From Bacteroidales bacterium UBA5537 (GTDB lineage: Bacteria; Bacteroidota; Bacteroidia; Bacteroidales; Lentimicrobiaceae): a stretch of DNA of 10,914 nucleotides. The DNA lies in NCBI GenBank assembly GCA_002426025.1, contig DINP01000124.1, positions 38,977 through 49,890 of the forward strand, given 5' to 3'. Below, piece by piece: positions 6,759 to 10,914 of the stretch. The notes below the pieces were generated by a model. The model was not told the origin of the DNA. It made no database searches and saw nothing but the letters and a program-made list of their open reading frames with translations. Every line of letters starts with the position of its first letter. Position 1 is the first letter of the stretch. The position numbers and the translations under genes were made by a program.

Positions 6759-7277
6759 TTAGCCGTTGAATACCTTGTTTAGATCAACTCCGCGCAACTG
6801 GGCAATGGTATAAGCATCACGCATATTAACCAAAGCATCTATGGTAGCCTTAACAACACTGTGAGGGTTTGACGAGCCTTTTGATTTGGCAAGAACGTCT
6901 TTTACACCAACACTCTCAAGTACAGCACGCATAGCACCACCGGCGATAACTCCGGTTCCGGCTGATGCCGGCTTCAGAAACACCAGTGCTCCGCCATATT
7001 TGCCAAGCTGTTCGTGAGGAATAGTGCCTTTAAGTACAGGTACTTTTACCAGGTTTTTCTTTGCATCGTCAACTCCTTTGGCGATAGCAGCGGTAACTTC
7101 CTTAGCCTTGCCAAGTCCGTAGCCAACTACACCATTTTCGTTTCCAACTACAACAATAGCCGAAAAACTGAAGGTACGACCCCCTTTGGTAACTTTTGTA
7201 ACCCTATTAATGCTTACCAGTCTGTCTTTGAATTCAATCTCGCTGGATTTAACTCTTTTTATGTTTGCTGTTGCCAT
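6759..7277 (-). CDS. rpsE: 30S ribosomal protein S5
   Basis: S5 (uS5) lies at the mRNA entry channel of the 30S and affects decoding fidelity. In the 172-aa product the N-terminal double-stranded-RNA-binding-like domain (about 14-78) contains [20 protein letters not shown] and [20 protein letters not shown]. The C-terminal domain contains [20 protein letters not shown] (95-114) and [16 protein letters not shown] (134-149). The loop around residues 24-34 is where spectinomycin and ram mutations map in E. coli, and it looks ordinary here. It begins 5 bp after rplR; an AAAGG overlaps the rplR stop and nearly touches the ATG, too close for an ideal Shine-Dalgarno. Confidence 0.98.
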   Translation of the reverse strand: MATANIKRVKSSEIEFKDRLVSINRVTKVTKGGRTFSFSAIVVVGNENGVVGYGLGKAKEVTAAIAKGVDDAKKNLVKVPVLKGTIPHEQLGKYGGALVFLKPASAGTGVIAGGAMRAVLESVGVKDVLAKSKGSSNPHSVVKATIDALVNMRDAYTIAQLRGVDLNKVFNG

Positions 7278-7282
7278 TTCCT

Positions 7283-7645
7283 TTAAAATTTGAGGCCTCC
7301 TGCCCTTGCAGCTTCTGCCAGGGATTTGATTCTACCATGATATAAGTACCCGTTGCGATCAAAAACCACTTCGGCAATTCCTGCTTCAAGGGCACGTTTG
7401 GCTATAAGCTGGCCAACCAGTTTAGCCTGTTCAATTTTAGCACTTGGAGTTCCTGCAACTTCAGGAACGCGTGACGATGCAGAAACAAGAGTTTTACCAT
7501 CCAGGTCGTTGATAATCTGGGCATAAATCTGTTTATTGCTTCTGAATACGGTCAACCTTGGCTGCTCGGGAGAACCGGTAACTACTTTCCGGATTCTGAG
7601 TTTGATCCTGTGCCTTCTGTATTCTTTTCTGTTCTTAATAGCCAT
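7283..7645 (-). CDS. rplR: 50S ribosomal protein L18
   Basis: L18 (uL18) binds 5S rRNA together with L5 and joins it to the 50S central protuberance. The 120-aa product has the expected basic N-terminus ([19 protein letters not shown]) followed by [20 protein letters not shown] (29-48). The C-terminal signature [20 protein letters not shown] is followed by AGGLKF. Length and motifs are normal. It is separated from rplF by 50 bp, larger than most spc gaps, and that gap holds a small G/C-rich hairpin. The start codon follows an AAGG that almost abuts it. Confidence 0.98.
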   Translation of the reverse strand: MAIKNRKEYRRHRIKLRIRKVVTGSPEQPRLTVFRSNKQIYAQIINDLDGKTLVSASSRVPEVAGTPSAKIEQAKLVGQLIAKRALEAGIAEVVFDRNGYLYHGRIKSLAEAARAGGLKF

Positions 7646-7659
7646 CCTTACTTAGGAAT

Positions 7660-7680
7660 TAACCCGGCTTAACCGGGATT
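7660..7680 (-). promoter_or_regulatory. Small G/C hairpin between rplF and rplR
   Basis: In the rplF-rplR gap the minus-strand RNA reads CCCGG-UUAAG-CCGGG (7663-7677). The perfect 5-bp stem with a 5-base loop can extend by two A-U pairs if one U bulges. The bases after it are not U-rich, so it does not look like an intrinsic terminator. It could affect mRNA stability or translation of rplR, but it is short and nothing beyond its structure supports a function. Confidence 0.3.
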
Positions 7681-7695
7681 GGTTTATGTTAAATG

Positions 7696-8253
7696 TTATT
7701 TGTCAGATGCTGATTTACCGGCTTTCTTCTTAACAACTTCGCCCATAAAGCGGATACCTTTACCTTTATAAGGCTCTGGTTTGCGCAACGAACGAATCTT
7801 GGAAGCAACCTGGCCTATAAGCTGTTTGTCGTATGACTTAAGCGTAATAGTCGGATTTTTTCCCCTTTCGGCGGCAGTTTCTACGCTTACCTCGGCTGGC
7901 ATTTCGAAGAAAATGCTGTGCGAATATCCAAGCGCAAGTTCCAGCAGATTGCCGGTAGCTGTAGCTTTATAACCTACCCCAACCAACTCCTGAACAACGG
8001 TAAAACCTTCTGAAACACCCTGTATCATATTGGCTAACAACGAACGGTAAAGTCCGTGTTTTGATCTGACATCCTGGGTTTCATCTGCTCTTTGAACCAA
8101 CAGTTCAGATCCTTCAACCTTCATGGTTATATTGGGGTCCACCTGCTGAGTAAGTGCCCCGAGTTTTCCTTTGACGGTTACCAGATTTGTTTCCGAAACC
8201 GAAATTTGAACTCCGGCAGGGATAACAATCGGCATTTTTCCTATTCTCGACAT
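7696..8253 (-). CDS. rplF: 50S ribosomal protein L6
   Basis: L6 (uL6) lies near the base of the L7/L12 stalk and contacts the sarcin-ricin region where translation factors bind. The 185-aa product begins MSRIGKMPIVIPAGVQISVS and has the two repeated alpha/beta domains of the family (about 1-82 and 83-175). The C-terminal signature RKPEPYKGKGIRFMGEVV is followed by a lysine-rich tail. It starts 19 bp after rpsH. Unusually for this window, it is preceded by a strong Shine-Dalgarno (AAAGGAGAT, 10 bases between GGAG and the ATG). The downstream gap to rplR is 50 bp. Confidence 0.98.
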   Translation of the reverse strand: MSRIGKMPIVIPAGVQISVSETNLVTVKGKLGALTQQVDPNITMKVEGSELLVQRADETQDVRSKHGLYRSLLANMIQGVSEGFTVVQELVGVGYKATATGNLLELALGYSHSIFFEMPAEVSVETAAERGKNPTITLKSYDKQLIGQVASKIRSLRKPEPYKGKGIRFMGEVVKKKAGKSASDK

Positions 8254-8260
8254 CGTTGTA

Positions 8261-8270
8261 GATCTCCTTT
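8261..8270 (-). promoter_or_regulatory. Strong ribosome binding site of rplF
   Basis: The minus strand reads AAAGGAGATC, a near-perfect complement to the 3' end of 16S rRNA, with 10 bases between GGAG and the rplF ATG. Most other starts in the window have A-rich or weak leaders, so this site stands out. Consensus Shine-Dalgarno sequences are uncommon in Bacteroidetes. Confidence 0.75.
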
Positions 8271-8272
8271 AA

Positions 8273-8671
8273 TTAGTGGATGTAACATAATACTTCACCA
8301 CCGATCTGAAGGTTTCTTGCCTCCTTATCAGTCATAAGGCCTTTGTTGGTTGAGAGTATCGCAATACCCAAACCATTCAGTACCCTTGGAAGTTCGTCGG
8401 CACCAACATAGCGGCGCAAACCGGGTTTACTTATCCTCTCAAGACTTCTGATTGCTGAAATTTTTGAAATCGGATGATATTTCAACGCGATTTTAATAGT
8501 TCCCGGAATAGTCTCATCCTCAAATTTGTAGTTGAGAATATATCCCTTATCAAACAAAATCTTGGTCATTTCCTTCTTCAATGTTGAAGTAGGAATCTCG
8601 ACGATCCGGTGGTTTGCCATCACGGCGTTCCTGATACGTGTCAGGTAATCTGCAATAGGATCTGTTACCAT
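8273..8671 (-). CDS. rpsH: 30S ribosomal protein S8
   Basis: S8 (uS8) binds helix 21 of 16S rRNA and organises the central domain of the 30S; in E. coli it also represses the spc operon at the rplE region. The 132-aa product begins MVTDPIADYLTRIRNAVMAN. The C-terminal RNA-binding block LPRVLNGLGIAILSTNKGLM (94-113) leads into TDKEARNLQIGGEVLCYIH. Many S8 proteins end in a tryptophan; histidine takes that place here, a minor variation. The ATG is preceded by AAAGGATAAA, a fair Shine-Dalgarno. It lies 39 bp after rpsN and 19 bp before rplF. Confidence 0.98.
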   Translation of the reverse strand: MVTDPIADYLTRIRNAVMANHRIVEIPTSTLKKEMTKILFDKGYILNYKFEDETIPGTIKIALKYHPISKISAIRSLERISKPGLRRYVGADELPRVLNGLGIAILSTNKGLMTDKEARNLQIGGEVLCYIH

Positions 8672-8710
8672 TTTATCCTTTTGATATTATGATTAATTTC
8701 TGTTATTTAC

Positions 8711-8980
8711 TTACCAACTGGCTTTTTTCACACCTGGAATTAAACCATCCAATGCCATGAAACGGAAGTTTATACGCGAAACTCCAAACTGACGCATGTA
8801 TCCTTTGGGACGTCCAGTTAATTTACAACGGTTGTGCAAACGTACCGGTGATGCATTTTTCGGCAGTTTCTGCAATCCGATATAATCTCCGGAAGCTTTA
8901 AGTTCTGCACGTTTGGCTGCGTATTTTGCAACAAGGCGTTCTCTTTTGCGCTCTCTTGCTTTGATTGATTCCTTTGCCAT
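8711..8980 (-). CDS. rpsN: 30S ribosomal protein S14 (zinc-free, long form)
   Basis: S14 (uS14) is in the 30S head near the A site. I start at the ATG at 8978-8980, giving 89 aa that begin [20 protein letters not shown], the normal N-terminus and length of the long form. The open frame extends 19 codons further upstream to another ATG, but that part overlaps rplE and is not S14-like. The C-terminal block [20 protein letters not shown] (44-63) leads into FGVSRINFR and ends IPGVKKASW. Only one cysteine is present, so the CxxC-x-CxxC zinc ribbon of short S14 proteins is absent. It starts 5 bp after rplE, so coupled translation is likely. Confidence 0.97.
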   Translation of the reverse strand: MAKESIKARERKRERLVAKYAAKRAELKASGDYIGLQKLPKNASPVRLHNRCKLTGRPKGYMRQFGVSRINFRFMALDGLIPGVKKASW

Positions 8981-8985
8981 ATCGT

Positions 8986-9540
8986 TTATTTCTGATTTTT
9001 GAATGGTAAACCAAATTCCTTTAACAATGCCAGACACTCTTTGTCGGTGCGGGCTGTGGTTACGAATGTAATATCCATACCGTTGATCTTTACGATTTTA
9101 TCTATCAAGATCTCAGGAAAGATAATCTGTTCGGTAACACCAAGGGTGTAATTTCCACGGCCATCGAAACCTTTTTCATTGATTCCGCGGAAATCTCTTA
9201 CACGTGGAATAGCAACCGAAACAAGCCTGTCGAGGAATTCGTACATTGTATTTCCCCTTAAGGTTACGCGCACGCCGATCGGCATACCTTTACGCAACTT
9301 AAAGTTTGAAATGTCTTTTTTTGATTTGGTGGCTACAGCTTTCTGACCGGTGATGGCGCTAAGCTCGGTAACTCCAACGTCAATGAGTTTTTTATCGGCA
9401 ATAGCCGTTCCTAAACCCTGGTTTACACTGATTTTCATCAGCCTGGGAACCTGCATCACAGTTGTATAATTAAACTGTTTTGTCAGAGCCGGAATTATCT
9501 CCTTGGCGTATTTATCTTTTAAGCGTGGTGAATAGTTCAT
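8986..9540 (-). CDS. rplE: 50S ribosomal protein L5
   Basis: L5 (uL5) binds 5S rRNA in the central protuberance and contacts P-site tRNA and S13. The 184-aa product begins [20 protein letters not shown] and has the family blocks [14 protein letters not shown] (32-45), [16 protein letters not shown] and [10 protein letters not shown]. The C-terminal [20 protein letters not shown] segment is also typical. Its ATG overlaps the rplX stop in the arrangement TAATG, a classic sign of translational coupling, and rpsN begins 5 bp after its stop. In E. coli the S8 repressor target is at the start of this gene; I did not find a clear mimic of that helix here. Confidence 0.98.
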   Translation of the reverse strand: MNYSPRLKDKYAKEIIPALTKQFNYTTVMQVPRLMKISVNQGLGTAIADKKLIDVGVTELSAITGQKAVATKSKKDISNFKLRKGMPIGVRVTLRGNTMYEFLDRLVSVAIPRVRDFRGINEKGFDGRGNYTLGVTEQIIFPEILIDKIVKINGMDITFVTTARTDKECLALLKEFGLPFKNQK

Positions 9541-9878
9541 TACTTGATTACCTCCCCAGACTTTTTGGAAAAACGTACTGATTTATTGGTTTTGCTGTCG
9601 AGCTTACGACCAACGCGGGTCGGCTTTCCAGTATTGTCAACTACCATAAGGTTCGAGATGTGTATTCCCGCTTCTTTCTTAACAATACCACCCTGAGCGT
9701 TCTGAGCGTTGGGCTTTGTATGTTTTGAAACCAGGTTTACCCCTTCAACAATGGCACGCTGTTTTACAACATCAAGTTCGAGAACTTTGCCTTGCTTACC
9801 TTTTGAGTCACCGGCTATAACCTTCACGGTGTCGCCTTTTTTAATATTTAACTTCGTGCTCATAGTTTGTTTTGTCAT
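9540..9878 (-). CDS. rplX: 50S ribosomal protein L24
   Basis: L24 (uL24) is an assembly initiator that binds the 5' end of 23S rRNA close to the exit tunnel. The KOW motif [20 protein letters not shown] (13-32) is followed by the conserved [14 protein letters not shown] and [20 protein letters not shown] segments. With the ATG at 9876-9878 the product is 112 aa and the start touches the rplN stop codon directly. An in-frame ATG at 9861-9863 gives 107 aa beginning [11 protein letters not shown], closer to the usual Bacteroidetes N-terminus. Either start is possible and neither has a clear Shine-Dalgarno. The stop overlaps the rplE start (TAATG). Confidence 0.95.
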   Translation of the reverse strand: MTKQTMSTKLNIKKGDTVKVIAGDSKGKQGKVLELDVVKQRAIVEGVNLVSKHTKPNAQNAQGGIVKKEAGIHISNLMVVDNTGKPTRVGRKLDSKTNKSVRFSKKSGEVIK

Positions 9879-10247
9879 TTACAGCACCTCTGGTGCCAAT
9901 GAAACAATCTTCATGTATTGCTTTTCGCGCAGTTCCCTGGCAACAGGCCCGAAGATACGGGTACCGGTCATTTCACCAGCAGCATTCAGCAATACTACAG
10001 CATTATCGTCAAACCGGATGTAAGATCCATCGTTGCGACGAATTTCTTTTTTGGTTCTGACAACTACTGCTTTTGCAACAGTACCTTTTTTAATGTTTCC
10101 CGAAGGAAGGGCATTTTTAACGGTCACAACGATTTTATCGCCGATTGAGGCATATTTTTTTCGTGTTCCGCCCAGTACCCGGATGCACAGAACTTCTTTA
10201 GCTCCGCTGTTGTCAGCAACCGTAAGTCGTGATTCCTGTTGTATCAT
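9879..10247 (-). CDS. rplN: 50S ribosomal protein L14
   Basis: L14 (uL14) is a beta-barrel protein on the intersubunit face of the 50S that forms bridges with 16S rRNA and is the site bound by the silencing factor RsfS. The 122-aa product, exactly the usual length, begins [20 protein letters not shown]. It carries the [10 protein letters not shown] signature (8-17), a [15 protein letters not shown] segment (36-50) and the C-terminal [12 protein letters not shown] block (95-106). It lies 2 bp after rpsQ and directly abuts rplX, so the three are surely cotranscribed. Nothing is unusual about it. Confidence 0.98.
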   Translation of the reverse strand: MIQQESRLTVADNSGAKEVLCIRVLGGTRKKYASIGDKIVVTVKNALPSGNIKKGTVAKAVVVRTKKEIRRNDGSYIRFDDNAVVLLNAAGEMTGTRIFGPVARELREKQYMKIVSLAPEVL

Positions 10248-10249
10248 AA

Positions 10250-10507
10250 TTACTTAGCTCTTTCAATGATTTCGACTAATCTCCAGCATTTATTTTTGCT
10301 CAGTGGCCTTGTTTCGGCAATGCGAACAGTGTCACCGATATTGCAGTCGTCGTTTTCGTCGTGAGCTGCAAATTTGGAGGATTTCTTCACAAACTTTCCG
10401 TATTTGGGATGTTTCTCGCGGCGCTCAACCTGAACGACGATAGATTTCTGCATTTTATTGCTGACAACTACCCCAATTCTTTCTTTTCTCAGATTTCTGG
10501 TTTCCAT
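10250..10507 (-). CDS. rpsQ: 30S ribosomal protein S17
   Basis: S17 (uS17) is an OB-fold protein that binds the 5' domain of 16S rRNA early in 30S assembly. The 85-aa product begins [20 protein letters not shown], with [20 protein letters not shown] next. The family signature [20 protein letters not shown] (58-77) is intact. A GGAG motif (complement of 10513-10516) sits 5 bases before the ATG, a usable Shine-Dalgarno placed in the 11-bp gap after rpmC. It lies 2 bp upstream of rplN. Confidence 0.98.
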   Translation of the reverse strand: METRNLRKERIGVVVSNKMQKSIVVQVERREKHPKYGKFVKKSSKFAAHDENDDCNIGDTVRIAETRPLSKNKCWRLVEIIERAK

Positions 10508-10518
10508 AGCTTCTCCGG

Positions 10519-10746
10519 TTATTCTTTGTTGACGGCGGCTGAGACCTGTGCAGCATCTTTCAATTGGCGTGAGCGCAATTCAGTTATCATGCGTGCAATG
10601 GTTCTGCGATAGGTTTTGATTTTATTGGGGTTCTCAAGAGGCGAAACAGCATGGTTAAGCTTGAGCTTGGTGAGCTGTTTGGTTTCTTCGTCGAGCCGTT
10701 CCTTAAGTTCGGCCGTTGAGAGCTCTCTAATGACTTCTTGTTTCAT
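10519..10746 (-). CDS. rpmC: 50S ribosomal protein L29
   Basis: L29 (uL29) is a small two-helix protein at the exit tunnel, part of the docking site for SRP and trigger factor. The 75-aa product begins [20 protein letters not shown]. It has the [20 protein letters not shown] segment (28-47) and the second helix [13 protein letters not shown], matching the family pattern (E-L-x-x-L ... L-E-N-P-x-x-I-x-x-x-R-R-x-I-A-R). A short alanine-rich tail (64-75) makes it slightly longer than the common 60-70 aa. It lies 6 bp after rplP and 11 bp before rpsQ. Confidence 0.96.
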   Translation of the reverse strand: MKQEVIRELSTAELKERLDEETKQLTKLKLNHAVSPLENPNKIKTYRRTIARMITELRSRQLKDAAQVSAAVNKE

Positions 10747-10752
10747 CGTTCG

Positions 10753-10914
10753 TTATATTTCTTCTTCAACGTAATCTCTTCTTACCACAAACCTGGTAGC
10801 AACAGGTAATTTCTGAGCTGCAAGCCTGAGGGCTTCTTTTGCCACTTCCATGGGTACGCCTTCGGCTTCGAAGAGCATACGGCCTGGGCTGATACGGGCT
10901 ACAAAATATTCGGG
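10753..10914 (-). CDS. rplP: 50S ribosomal protein L16, C-terminal fragment (cut by right window edge)
   Basis: L16 (uL16) helps position tRNA in the A and P sites of the 50S and is among the last proteins to join. The last 53 codons and a TAA stop are present. The visible part starts [20 protein letters not shown] and continues with [33 protein letters not shown]. The W/E-Y-x-A-x-x-x-P-G-R-x-L-F-E pattern and the A-x-x-A-L-x-x-A-x-x-K-L-P helix are characteristic of L16. Its place upstream of rpmC is the normal S10-operon order. The N-terminal part lies outside the window. Confidence 0.95.
   Translation of the reverse strand, partial: PEYFVARISPGRMLFEAEGVPMEVAKEALRLAAQKLPVATRFVVRRDYVEEEI

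Noticed and set aside
8981..9037. 19-codon N-terminal extension of rpsN
   Set aside because: It overlaps the end of rplE and does not resemble S14, whose N-terminus MAKES begins at the internal ATG.
1..10914. A novel defence, mobile or biosynthetic system
   Set aside because: Every substantial coding segment is accounted for by conserved ribosomal, translocon, initiation, peptidase, polymerase or enolase genes in canonical order. No repeats array, integrase, transposase or unknown protein is present.

Overview
This window is the spc/alpha part of the large ribosomal-protein supercluster of a Bacteroidota bacterium, probably class Bacteroidia. The evidence is protein style: the RNA polymerase alpha N-terminus ([12 protein letters not shown]), an L17 with a long low-complexity tail, zinc-free forms of S4, S14 and L36, and generally weak Shine-Dalgarno sequences. 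Every gene lies on the minus strand, so transcription runs from the right edge to the left edge. I cannot name a genus from the sequence.

From upstream to downstream (right to left): the end of rplP (L16, cut by the right edge), rpmC (L29), rpsQ (S17), rplN (L14), rplX (L24), rplE (L5), rpsN (S14), rpsH (S8), rplF (L6), rplR (L18), rpsE (S5), rpmD (L30) and rplO (L15). Next come secY (translocon), map (methionine aminopeptidase), infA (IF-1), rpmJ (L36), rpsM (S13), rpsK (S11), rpsD (S4), rpoA (RNA polymerase alpha) and rplQ (L17). Most gaps are under about 55 bp and several genes abut or overlap, as expected for one long operon. The exception is a 105-bp gap between rpsK and rpsD that holds three short dyads.

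After rplQ there is a good intrinsic terminator (about 329-376), then an intergenic stretch with a degenerate 33-nt-arm inverted repeat (196-275) and a small palindrome. At the left edge are the first 18 codons of eno (enolase), also on the minus strand.

The genes supply both ribosomal subunits, one initiation factor, the membrane translocon, N-terminal methionine removal and the polymerase alpha subunit, so ribosome, secretion and transcription capacity can be co-expressed. Three genes needed start decisions: rpoA (330 aa), rpsN (89 aa) and rplX (112 or 107 aa). Two small genes, rpmD and rpmJ, were found by direct translation. I found no mobile element, tRNA, CRISPR array or unknown protein-coding system. 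The unusual material is confined to non-coding dyads and lineage-specific protein features.
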